A stretch of DNA of 8,162 bases from Candidatus Bathyarchaeota archaeon. Lineage in GTDB: Archaea; Thermoproteota; Bathyarchaeia; RBG-16-48-13; GCA-020355125. Location of the stretch: contig DAOVBJ010000034.1 in the NCBI GenBank assembly GCA_030670615.1, positions 1-8,162 on the forward strand, given 5' to 3'. The notes beneath the pieces are model-generated. The model had not been told where the DNA came from. It did not search any database and saw only the letters and a program-made list of their open reading frames with translations. Shown one piece after another: positions 1-6,643 of the stretch. Numbering within the stretch: position 1 is the first letter of the stretch; each line of letters starts with the position of its first letter. The translations under genes were made by a program, and so were the position numbers.

Positions 1-524
1 GGCAGATTGAAAAAGCGTTAAGGATCAGCGACCTCCACAAGCTGGAGGCGTTTACCTGTTCTCAGCCCCGCTACAACCTTCTTGATCGAGCGGTGGAACG
101 GGAATTGTTGCCCCTCTGCCTCGAAGAAGGCATCGGCGTGATTCCCTACAGTCCCCTCGCCGGGGGCTTCTTAACCGGTAAGTATCAGCCAGATGCGCCA
201 CTGCCGGAAGGCAGTCGAGGGCAGCTTCGACCAGACTGGATGAAACAGTATCAGACCGATCGTAATCTCCGAATCATCCGCGCGTTACGCAGCGTCAGTG
301 AGGAAACCGGATTAAAGATGAGCCAGATCAGCCTCGCGTGGCAGCTAGCCAATCCCGCCATCACGGCACCAATCATCGGCGCGTCCCGCATCGAGCAACT
401 CGAAGAAAACATTGAAGTCGTCGATCAACCTCTCCCAGACCACGCGTTGCAGCGGATCAATGACGTGAGTAAGCCGGAGTGGCTCCTACAACAAGAAGCC
501 CGAAGAGCCAGAATGCGAAGATAA
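1..524 (+). CDS. Aldo/keto reductase, C-terminal part (5' end outside window)
   Basis: The reading frame is open to the left edge (first whole codon at base 3), so the GTG at 93 is an internal codon and not the start. About 173 residues are visible. They carry the second half of the TIM-barrel of the aldo/keto reductase superfamily: a strand reading FTCSQPRYNLLDR, then the segment VIPYSPLAGGFLTGKY, and near the end PIIGASRIEQLEENI, the C-terminal signature that in this family contacts the adenosine phosphate of NADP(H). The catalytic Asp-Tyr-Lys-His tetrad lies upstream of the window. The likely reaction is NADPH-dependent reduction of aldehydes or ketones in the cytosol, with unknown substrate. 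It most resembles the bacterial general-stress GSP69/YhdN-like branch. A second, only distantly related reductase follows after 77 bp on the same strand, so the two are probably co-transcribed. Confidence 0.93.
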   Translation, partial: QIEKALRISDLHKLEAFTCSQPRYNLLDRAVERELLPLCLEEGIGVIPYSPLAGGFLTGKYQPDAPLPEGSRGQLRPDWMKQYQTDRNLRIIRALRSVSEETGLKMSQISLAWQLANPAITAPIIGASRIEQLEENIEVVDQPLPDHALQRINDVSKPEWLLQQEARRARMRR

Positions 525-601
525 CCTCAAGGACACCAAAGCTATGGAAACGCGCAACGAAAAACCCCCTTGGGAGCCACACGAGGTTTAAGGCGACTTC
601 C

Positions 602-1537
602 ATGGAGTACACATTACTCGGACGCACGGCCTTAAAAGTCAGCAAAATGGGATTAGGCTGCGGGGGTCCAAGCCAGATCGGGCAGCGATATGGTCGAAGT
701 GTGGAAGAGTCTGTGGCCGTGGTCCGACACGCCTTGGACTCAGGAATTAACTTCATTGACACGGCGGAATCGTATCAAACGGAGGCCATTGTGGGTCAAG
801 CCATTCGCGGCTACGACCGAGAATCGTTGGTGATCTCCACTAAAAAATCGACGTCCCGCCCGATTACCGCCAAAGACGTAGAGACGAGCTTGGAACGAAG
901 TCTAAGCCGGTTAGGCACCTCCTACGTCGATATCTATCACCTACATGCCCCCGCCCTCAGGGATTACGCGTTTATCGTAAAAGAAATCGTACCCACGCTC
1001 CAGCATCTGAAGGCAGAAGGAAAGATCCGGTTTCTTGGCATCACAGAGAGATTTAACCACGAACCCCAGCACAAGATGCTGCAAAGAGCCTCACAAGACG
1101 ATTTTTGGGATGTGATGATGGTGGGCTTCAACCTGTTAAACCAGACTGCCCGGAAATACGTTTTCCCCAAAACCATGAAGAAGAACATCGGTGTCTTGAT
1201 CATGTACGCAGTTCGACGCGCCCTCAGCCAACCCGAACGACCTCGACAGGGCATTCAGGAATTACTGAAAAACAAGCAAATCGATCCCTCGGATCTTGAT
1301 CGCGATAATCCGCTGGGCTTCCTCATCCATCCCGATGGCGGCGCCGTGAGCTTGACCGATGCAGCGTACCGGTTTTGTCGGTATGAGCCGGGAACCCACG
1401 TGATTCTCTCAGGCACCGGAAACATCGAGCATTTAACGGAAAACATCGAATCCTTCACCAGACCACCGCTTCCCGAGAGCGATATACGGAGGCTTAAACA
1501 CGTCTTCAGAAACGCCGATTCCATCACCGGACAGTAA
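602..1537 (+). CDS. Aldo/keto reductase, complete
   Basis: A 311-residue single-domain aldo/keto reductase, a normal length for the family. The frame can be extended upstream to a GTG at 479, but that would overlap the previous gene. The ATG at 602 is preferred because it starts the typical barrel-entry sequence MEYTLLGRTALKVSKMGLG and has AAGG at 590-593, 8 bases upstream. All four catalytic residues are visible: Asp53 and Tyr58 in FIDTAESY, Lys81 in VISTKK, and His115 in VDIYHLHAP. The C-terminal cofactor-binding segment is SGTGNIEHLTENI. It should reduce a carbonyl, or oxidise a sugar or alcohol, using NADP(H) in the cytosol; the substrate cannot be read from sequence. No signal peptide is seen. 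Arginine codons are mostly CGN, unlike the enolase-like gene downstream. Its stop codon overlaps an ATG (TAATG at 1535-1539) of a 61-codon frame that I do not regard as a gene. Confidence 0.93.
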   Translation: MEYTLLGRTALKVSKMGLGCGGPSQIGQRYGRSVEESVAVVRHALDSGINFIDTAESYQTEAIVGQAIRGYDRESLVISTKKSTSRPITAKDVETSLERSLSRLGTSYVDIYHLHAPALRDYAFIVKEIVPTLQHLKAEGKIRFLGITERFNHEPQHKMLQRASQDDFWDVMMVGFNLLNQTARKYVFPKTMKKNIGVLIMYAVRRALSQPERPRQGIQELLKNKQIDPSDLDRDNPLGFLIHPDGGAVSLTDAAYRFCRYEPGTHVILSGTGNIEHLTENIESFTRPPLPESDIRRLKHVFRNADSITGQ

Positions 1538-1768
1538 TGGCCTTTCGTGAAGCTACGACGAGCCCCTACATCTCCACGGAACACGCGAATACGTTCCCAA
1601 AGACCCAGAAGAGCCCAAGGGGAAACCTCGAAGAAGGACTACGTTATTCCCCCCTCAATACGGTGGCGAATGAACACTCTCTAGCTACGTGGTGTTTAAG
1701 AGAACTATCTCTAAGAGGCTAGAGTTATAAAGCACAGAGCGAAATAGCGTGTCGGAGGAAAAGTGCTT
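1538..1768 (+). other. Intergenic region with nested inverted repeats
   Basis: No convincing gene lies here. The only frame (1537-1722, 61 codons) has no family features. Near the 3' end, CTCTAGC at 1679-1685 is perfectly complementary to GCTAGAG at 1718-1724, and inside this lies a second stem, AGAGA 1699-1703 with TCTCT 1708-1712 around a four-base loop. There is no T-run after it, so it is not a standard intrinsic terminator; it could be a processing or regulatory structure in the leader of the hydrolase gene, or chance. Confidence 0.4.
1754..1759 (+). promoter_or_regulatory. Ribosome binding site GGAGGA, decides hydrolase start
   Basis: GGAGGA lies 9 bases before the ATG at 1769 but only 3 bases before the in-frame GTG at 1763. 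Spacing therefore favours the ATG as the start of the hydrolase gene, two codons shorter than the longest frame. Confidence 0.8.
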
Positions 1769-2437
1769 ATGAAGCAAACGGAACAGCAGTTTGAGAAACG
1801 AATTGAGAAGAACGTCTCGTTGAAGTATTTGCTCTATTTGCCGCCAAAGTATGAGACGGAGGGTACGTGGCCACTGGTTCTTTTCTTACATGGGATGGGT
1901 CAACGAGGAGACGACTTAGACCTTATAAAGAAGCACGGAATCCCCAAGATTGTAGAAGCACACGATTATCCCTTTGTCGCGGTCTCACCACAATGTACTT
2001 CCGAGTCCCAGTGGACGATGGAGTTAGACGCGCTTCATGCCCTAATCGTGGAGGTCGTGAAGTCCTACGCCATCGATAGATCACGTATCTACCTGACCGG
2101 TTTAAGCATGGGCGGGTATGGGGCGTGGCACTTGGCTGAAGCCTATCCCCATCTCTTTGCCGCTATTATTCCCATCTGTGGAGGTGCTCGGCCGATGATA
2201 GGTTTTCCCGAAAGGATCAAGGTGCTGAAGGACACTCCGATCTGGGTATTCCACGGTGCAAAAGATGATGTGGTTCCCCTGAAAAACTCTCAAGACCTTG
2301 TTGATGTGCTGATTAAGCATGGGGGAAACGTTAAATTCACGATCTATCCTGACGCGGGTCACGATTCGTGGACCAGGACCTATGAGAACCCCGACGTGTT
2401 TGCGTGGCTCATGACACAGAAAAGGCAACTGGATTAA
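1769..2437 (+). CDS. Alpha/beta hydrolase (carboxylesterase / COG4099-like)
   Basis: A 222-residue protein with a complete alpha/beta-hydrolase core and no signal peptide, so probably cytosolic. The oxyanion-hole strand is PLVLFLHGMG (His41-Gly42). The nucleophile elbow is GLSMGG with Ser113. The acid is Asp166 in HGAKDDVVP, and the catalytic His198 lies in DAGHDSW. This order and spacing fit the phospholipase/carboxylesterase and putative-peptidase esterases often annotated as dienelactone-hydrolase-like or prolyl-oligopeptidase-like. It probably cleaves a small ester or amide; the substrate is unknown. The start is set by the GGAGGA at 1754. It lies 231 bp downstream of the aldo/keto reductase and may have its own transcript. 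The long gap after it and the change in codon use beyond it suggest it ends the left block. Confidence 0.9.
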   Translation: MKQTEQQFEKRIEKNVSLKYLLYLPPKYETEGTWPLVLFLHGMGQRGDDLDLIKKHGIPKIVEAHDYPFVAVSPQCTSESQWTMELDALHALIVEVVKSYAIDRSRIYLTGLSMGGYGAWHLAEAYPHLFAAIIPICGGARPMIGFPERIKVLKDTPIWVFHGAKDDVVPLKNSQDLVDVLIKHGGNVKFTIYPDAGHDSWTRTYENPDVFAWLMTQKRQLD

Positions 2438-2474
2438 TACAGTCAAGAAAGAGACTTCACCGTTCTACAAGAGT

Positions 2475-2484
2475 TCGCTAGCGA
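2475..2484. repeat. Perfect palindrome TCGCTAGCGA
   Basis: A ten-base perfect palindrome centred on GCTAGC lies in the gap between the hydrolase and the enolase-like gene. Other GCTAGC-centred palindromes occur at 5416-5425, 6629-6639 and 6699-6709, all outside genes. It could be a protein-binding site or chance. Confidence 0.35.
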
Positions 2485-2604
2485 TCGACCGAGCATAGTA
2501 AAGACGCGAAGCGCTTACGGTATATGTTGCGGTGGAAGCTAAAATTGGCTGGCTAATATTTATTACATTAAACGATATTTAGCTCGTATCAAAGAGGTGT
2601 TGGA

Positions 2605-3870
2605 ATGGGATTTAAAATTAAATCTATTCATGCTCGAGAGATCTTTGGTAGACAGAACTTTCCGGCTATTGAGGTTACAGTAGTAACTGAGGATGGTATT
2701 TCTGGAACAGCAGTTGTTGCAAGTGGGGCTTCGGTGGGAAAACATGAGGCCTCTTTCGTTTTAGATCTTGAGAGATATAATGGTAGGGGAGTTTTGAGAG
2801 CTGTTAATAACGTTAGCGAGATTATTGCCCCTGCATTAAAGGGGATGGATGTGACTAAGCAGAGAGAAATAGATGATGTGATGATTGAACTTGATGGTAC
2901 TCCCAACAAATCAAGATTGGGAGCTAATGCGATGGTGAGCACCTCTGCCGCTGTTTTAAAGGCTGGTGCTAAAAGCCTTAAACTGCCGTTGTATCAACAC
3001 ATAGGTGGTTTAAACGCGTGTATTATGCCCGTTCCATGTGCAAAGGCTGTGGGCGATCAAGGCACAAGATATGGTAAAGCCCAAGAAGTAATCCATGGAA
3101 AACCAAGCTACTCCTTCCTATGTTACGGATTTAAGTCTTTTTCAGAAGCTGCATATGCTGGCTGGCGTGTTCAACAAGTTTTTCTCGAGATTTTGAAAGA
3201 AAAGGGGTTTGATCTGATATATTCCTACGGTCTTTTCATTCCAGTTCTTTTTGGAAAGCTAAATAGTGATAGGACGCTTTGGGAAATTTTCACGAATGCA
3301 ATAGAGCGAGCGGGGTATAATGGTAAAGTTGGGATACAGGTTGATGTAGCTGCTGGTACGTATTATGAAAGTGAGAAAGACAAGTATGTAGGCTTATTCT
3401 CGAGGAAAGATAAGACACGGGAAGACCTCATCGAGTTATATAAGGACATGGTGGCGACCTATCCCTTTATGATCTTCGAAGATCCATTAAACGACGACGA
3501 CTTTGAGGGCCATGCCATTTTAACGAAGGAGCTGGGAGTAGAGATCGTTGGCGACGACCTCACTGTAACTAATCCTACACGAGTCAGAGAAGCCATTGAT
3601 TCAGGCGCAGTGAACACGATGTTGTTGAAGGTTAATCAAGTAGGCACCATAAGCGAAGCCTTTGAAGCTGTTCAGATGGCCTACCAGAATGATCTTGGTG
3701 TAATGCCCTGCTCTAGCAGGGGTGAAGGAGAAGCCATTGCAGACTACACAGTTGGCTTACTAGCAAAACACATGAGGGGCGGCTCTACCTCTAATAGGCT
3801 TTTGAAAATTGAAGCTGAATTAGGTAAAAGAGCAAGATTCCTAGGGAAAGCAGCGTTAAAGGTGAAGTAG
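2605..3870 (+). CDS. Enolase-superfamily protein with non-canonical active site
   Basis: At 421 residues this is enolase-sized and has the enolase two-domain plan: an N-terminal capping domain (about 1-135, with GASVGKHEA holding Ser43) and a barrel. Retained residues, by comparison with E. coli enolase from memory: metal ligands Asp247, Glu292 in FEDPLNDDD and Asp317 in VGDDL; base Lys342 in LLKVNQVGTISEA; Arg372. Lost or replaced: the NGGxHA/QEFM loop (here AVGDQGTRYGK), the GDEGG loop with the acid-base Glu, the His and Ser of SHRSGE (here CSSRGEG), and the terminal-loop Lys, where about eight residues are missing before NRLLKIEAELG. So it should still enolise a carboxylate using a metal, but hydration of PEP to 2-phosphoglycerate is doubtful. 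The ATG has AGAGGTG 5 bases upstream. It is followed closely by the glycerate-kinase homologue. Arginine is mostly AGA/AGG. Confidence 0.88.
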   Translation: MGFKIKSIHAREIFGRQNFPAIEVTVVTEDGISGTAVVASGASVGKHEASFVLDLERYNGRGVLRAVNNVSEIIAPALKGMDVTKQREIDDVMIELDGTPNKSRLGANAMVSTSAAVLKAGAKSLKLPLYQHIGGLNACIMPVPCAKAVGDQGTRYGKAQEVIHGKPSYSFLCYGFKSFSEAAYAGWRVQQVFLEILKEKGFDLIYSYGLFIPVLFGKLNSDRTLWEIFTNAIERAGYNGKVGIQVDVAAGTYYESEKDKYVGLFSRKDKTREDLIELYKDMVATYPFMIFEDPLNDDDFEGHAILTKELGVEIVGDDLTVTNPTRVREAIDSGAVNTMLLKVNQVGTISEAFEAVQMAYQNDLGVMPCSSRGEGEAIADYTVGLLAKHMRGGSTSNRLLKIEAELGKRARFLGKAALKVK

Positions 3871-3926
3871 ATAGCTTCGAGGCTTCCCTTGCAGACGCCT
3901 TATCCAGCCTGGTTTGATGATAGCTG

Positions 3927-5339
3927 ATGATAATAAAGAATATGAAGACACTGATCTCCCACGGCAACGTAAATGGAAGGAAAATAGTCTTAGATATGCT
4001 GGAGAGCGGTCTAAAAGCAACCGATCCATATACGAACGCGAAAAAACTGATCAGAATACAAGATAACAAACTAATAATCGGCCATAAAGAATTCCCAGTG
4101 AAAGACTCAGAGGGACAGGCATTAGGTTCGAAGTCATTAACCTTCAATCTGTCAAATATGGGGAATATCTATGTGGTGGGAGGAGGAAAAGCCGCTCAAA
4201 GAATGGCTAAGGCGATTGAAGATGTCTTGGGTGATAGGATTACGGAAGGCCATATATGCGCCAAAAAAGGCGAGTCAGTTGAGCTGAAAAGAATAGGCGT
4301 AACCCTTGCAGGTCATCCAATACCCGATGAAGACAGCGTTAAAGGGGCTAATATCATATTTGGAATAGAGAAAAAGGCGAAGAAAGGCGACATCGTATTC
4401 TTGTCAGAGTCCGGTGGCGGTACAGCTCTAATGACTTTACCTAGCCCCGGTTTAACCTTGAAAGACATCCAAGAGGTAACGCAAATGCTTTACTTTGAAT
4501 GTGGGGCTTCGATCATGGACACGAATGCTGTCAGAAGTCAACTGGTGATTTTGAGAGGGAGACACACGAGAAACGTAGGCGATGCTACTCTCATTAGATT
4601 TAATACAGCTCCTACTCCACCGGGTCTACGTGAACGTTCTTATGTGAGACGATACCGTGGGAGGCGTGGATATCAGGGTGCTATTGACGTCCTAAAGAAG
4701 TATCGTCTATGGAATAGGGTTTCACAGTCCGTTCGAACATGCCTCGAGAAGGCTGACCCGAGATACGGGAGTATAATGCCTGGTGAATTAAAGGGAAAAC
4801 CCCAGTATCATTATCGGGTAATAGGCCCAGAGGATATGTTGGAGGCAGCTGAGAAGAAAGCTAAAGACATGGGAGTAAACGCAGTCATTATCGCCTCAAG
4901 CCCTGACGATATCGAGGCTCGGGCCTTTGGCAAAACCCTGACTTCTATTGCCTTGGAGATAGAGGTTTATAGCAGACCCTTCAACCCACCGTGTGCCCTT
5001 ATAGCCGGTGGTGAGCTACTAGTTAAAACGGGAGAAACATCTGGGATAGGTGGTCGAAATACAGAGTTCGCTCTATCAGCAGCACCAATGATAGATGGGA
5101 GTGAGAACATCGTTATAGCGTCTGCAGACTCTGATGGAACAGATGGCCCCACAGACGTTGCTGGCGGCATAGTCGACGGATATACCATGAAAAGGGCTAA
5201 GGAAGCCGGTGTTGATGTATTGGAAGAGTTGAATAGACACAACTCCTTCGATGCACTAAAGAAACTTGGAGACACCATCATTACGGGGGCACGCGGTACA
5301 AACGTTCAAGACCTTCGCGTCATATACATAGGAGACTAA
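3927..5339 (+). CDS. Glycerate 2-kinase homologue (MOFRL family), disturbed centre
   Basis: A 470-residue protein with the two-domain layout of class II glycerate kinases, which phosphorylate D-glycerate to 2-phosphoglycerate with ATP. The N-terminal domain has VVGGGKAAQRMA (Lys88), AGHPIPDEDSV (129-138), SESGGGTAL (160-168) and TNAVR (199-203). The C-terminal MOFRL domain (about 352-468) has IAGGEL, GIGGRNTEFAL, SADSDGTDGPTDVAGG and GARGTNVQDL. Between about residues 209 and 250 (4551-4676) the expected GGR, SDVxGD and ASGPTxPDPTT motifs are absent and the text is Arg-rich (GLRERSYVRRYRGRRG), although total spacing is within two residues of the family. The enzyme may be inactive or altered, or the sequence may be faulty there. 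The start at 3927 is uncertain: it has no clear ribosome site, and ATG 3942 is possible. It lies 56 bp after the enolase-like gene, presumably in one operon. Confidence 0.87.
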   Translation: MIIKNMKTLISHGNVNGRKIVLDMLESGLKATDPYTNAKKLIRIQDNKLIIGHKEFPVKDSEGQALGSKSLTFNLSNMGNIYVVGGGKAAQRMAKAIEDVLGDRITEGHICAKKGESVELKRIGVTLAGHPIPDEDSVKGANIIFGIEKKAKKGDIVFLSESGGGTALMTLPSPGLTLKDIQEVTQMLYFECGASIMDTNAVRSQLVILRGRHTRNVGDATLIRFNTAPTPPGLRERSYVRRYRGRRGYQGAIDVLKKYRLWNRVSQSVRTCLEKADPRYGSIMPGELKGKPQYHYRVIGPEDMLEAAEKKAKDMGVNAVIIASSPDDIEARAFGKTLTSIALEIEVYSRPFNPPCALIAGGELLVKTGETSGIGGRNTEFALSAAPMIDGSENIVIASADSDGTDGPTDVAGGIVDGYTMKRAKEAGVDVLEELNRHNSFDALKKLGDTIITGARGTNVQDLRVIYIGD

Positions 5340-5415
5340 TATAATTGAAGCCATCACTCTCATTGATAAAGCAACGAACACTCTGACTACGAAGGCATAT
5401 CCTAGACAATATGGA

Positions 5416-5425
5416 AAGCTAGCTT
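5416..5425. repeat. Perfect palindrome AAGCTAGCTT
   Basis: A ten-base perfect palindrome. Nine of its bases (AAGCTAGCT) recur at 6630-6638, and inverted (AGCTAGCTT) at 6700-6708, so copies lie on both sides of the phosphotransferase gene. This may be a shared regulatory site or the edges of an inserted segment; copy number is too low to decide. Confidence 0.4.
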
Positions 5426-5478
5426 ACTGCCCTATTAGCTAACTAAAGAAAAAGAGGTGTTTAGCTGTTTGTGGTGGT

Positions 5479-5551
5479 GGCTTGTTACTCGCGTTTCTTC
5501 GTCTCGTGGTAGAGATACTCGATGCTGTTATAAATGATCAAGCCTTTTTTT
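5479..5551 (+). terminator. Possible terminator: long-loop stem followed by seven T
   Basis: GGCTTG at 5479-5484 pairs with CAAGCC at 5539-5544, directly followed by TTTTTTT (5545-5551). The 54-base loop contains a small hairpin, TCTC 5502-5505 with GAGA 5512-5515. It lies about 140 bases after the kinase stop and could end the enolase/kinase transcript. The loop is long and the stem short, so this is a weak call. Confidence 0.35.
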
Positions 5552-5567
5552 ATTTTGAATGTTGATT

Positions 5568-5597
5568 TTGACTTTAATCGTATATATCAGAGATAAG
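5568..5597 (+). promoter_or_regulatory. Candidate sigma-70-like promoter for the phosphotransferase
   Basis: TTGACT (5568-5573, five of six matches to the -35 consensus) and GATAAG (5592-5597, four of six to the -10) are 18 bases apart. This would place transcription start near 5604, ahead of AGAGGT at 5618-5623 and the ATG at 5633. An AT-rich TATATATC lies between the two boxes, so other assignments are possible. Confidence 0.3.
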
Positions 5598-5632
5598 GCT
5601 GGCAATCCGTTAAAATTAGAGGTTTTTAGGCC

Positions 5633-6616
5633 ATGAAAGATAATCAAAGTCTTACAGAAATCAATGAAAACCTGTTATCATATTTAGGCTCTGAGCTTGA
5701 TAATCAGCAATTAACTTACATGTCGCTGCCTACGCCTGTGAAGGGGGGCTTTGACACTCGTATCTTCCGCTTTCAGTTGAAGGGAGCATCTTCCGAATTA
5801 TCTCGACCTCTGATTTTACGATTATTCGGGAAGTCGAGTCAAAACAGGGCTATATTCGAGAGTGCGGTTCAGAATGCAGTAGCAAGCTCTGGATGTCCAG
5901 CTCCTCAAGTCTTCTTCACCTGTACTGATGAATCTGTTTTAGGTGGAAGTTTCATGATTATGGAGCTTATGCCTGGACAGATCATGGCAAATATGCCTGT
6001 AAATATAATTTCTGAAATGCTGGCGAAGGCTCATCTCCACCTGCATAGTATTGACGTAGAGTCCGTTAGAAATGCTCTTGAAGTTGCTGGGATACGTCAA
6101 GACAGGTATTCTGTTGAAGGGCGATTGGGTTGGCTTGTTGAAGGAATAGAAGCTCCTGGGTTTGAGTGGCTTCAATCGGGGTTAAGGTGGATTGTTAAGA
6201 ATCGTCCAGAGGATCCTGACAGGTTGGTCGTTTGCCATGGAGATTTTCATCCTTTTAATATCCTTACAAAAGATAGCGAGGTTAGTGGGGTGCTGGATTG
6301 GTCTGGTTTCTTAATAAGTGATCCAGCCTACGATATCGGTATCACCCAAGTACTTGGTAACGTGGCTGCTCCATCTCTTTTTCCCGAGATAAATTGGATT
6401 CAAATATTCAATCGTTATTACGATTATTATCAGAGGGAATGCCCCATTGACCCTGTACGAGTTGAGTATTACGAGGCATTTAGATGCTTATGGGCCTTGC
6501 TTGAGGGAGCTGAAGGCCATGCGGCATGGGGTCATCCAGAGACCATGAGGAGGTTGTCAGAGCACTTTGAGAAGATAACCAGTGTACGTTTAGCCCTTCC
6601 CAAAGCGTCTATGTGA
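5633..6616 (+). CDS. APH/choline-kinase-like phosphotransferase
   Basis: A 327-residue protein with the APH phosphotransferase fold. The N-lobe has the GGFDTRIFRF loop (38-47) and strand LILRLF (61-66). The catalytic loop is CHGDFHPFNIL (201-211), with base Asp204 and metal-binding Asn209. The second metal ligand is Asp222 in VLDWSGF, followed by SDPAYDIG (229-236), which ends the family signature. It should transfer phosphate from ATP to a hydroxyl of a small molecule. Families with this fold include aminoglycoside and macrolide kinases, choline/homoserine kinases and sugar kinases, and sequence alone does not choose among them; next to sugar-acid genes a metabolic substrate is as likely as antibiotic resistance. 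The ATG has AGAGGT 9 bases upstream. No signal peptide. It converges with the dehydrogenase gene on the other strand. Confidence 0.9.
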   Translation: MKDNQSLTEINENLLSYLGSELDNQQLTYMSLPTPVKGGFDTRIFRFQLKGASSELSRPLILRLFGKSSQNRAIFESAVQNAVASSGCPAPQVFFTCTDESVLGGSFMIMELMPGQIMANMPVNIISEMLAKAHLHLHSIDVESVRNALEVAGIRQDRYSVEGRLGWLVEGIEAPGFEWLQSGLRWIVKNRPEDPDRLVVCHGDFHPFNILTKDSEVSGVLDWSGFLISDPAYDIGITQVLGNVAAPSLFPEINWIQIFNRYYDYYQRECPIDPVRVEYYEAFRCLWALLEGAEGHAAWGHPETMRRLSEHFEKITSVRLALPKASM

Positions 6617-6624
6617 AGTCTCAT

Positions 6625-6643
6625 AGGATAAGCTAGCTATCCT
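6625..6643. repeat. Hairpin AGGATA-AGCTAGC-TATCCT after the phosphotransferase
   Basis: A six-base stem (AGGATA 6625-6630 with TATCCT 6638-6643) encloses the seven-base loop AGCTAGC, 9 bases after the phosphotransferase stop. It is not followed by a T-run on either strand, so it is not a classical intrinsic terminator. It can alternatively pair with the distal copy at 6699-6709. Confidence 0.45.

Larger units (their letters stand above)
5340..5632 (+). other. Intergenic region with palindromes and a short leader-like frame
   Basis: This 293-bp gap contains no recognisable gene. It holds the palindromes AAGCTAGCTT (5416-5425) and TTAGCTAA (5435-5442), a terminator-like structure (5479-5551) and a weak promoter (5568-5597). 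AAAGAGGTGTT at 5451-5461 is identical over 11 bases to the ribosome-site region before the enolase-like gene (2591-2601). Downstream of it are only very short frames, for example from GTG 5471 (13 codons, ending at TAG) or TTG 5469 (22 codons). A leader peptide is possible, but the SD-to-start spacing is long and I do not call one. Confidence 0.5.

Noticed and set aside
479..601. Longer N-terminus of the second aldo/keto reductase from GTG 479
   Set aside because: It would overlap the upstream gene and add 41 basic, low-similarity residues before a normal family start at ATG 602.
1537..1722. 61-codon frame starting at an ATG that overlaps the reductase stop (TAATG), suggestive of translational coupling
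   Set aside because: The peptide has no recognisable features, there is no good ribosome site of its own, and it runs into the inverted repeat at 1679-1724.
2545..2573. Promoter for the enolase-like gene (TTGGCT, 17 bases, TTAAAC)
   Set aside because: The -10 match is only three of six in an AT-rich stretch where such matches are expected by chance.
4579..4690. Local inversion within the kinase gene as the reason for the missing motifs; the reverse-complement frame contains PPTVSSHIRTF, faintly like GPTVPDPTTF
   Set aside because: The match is weak, the frame is interrupted by a stop, and SDVxGD is not recovered in that orientation.
5633..6616. Annotation as an antibiotic-resistance kinase
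   Set aside because: Only the general APH-fold motifs are seen; nothing specifies an aminoglycoside or macrolide substrate and there is no resistance-cassette context.
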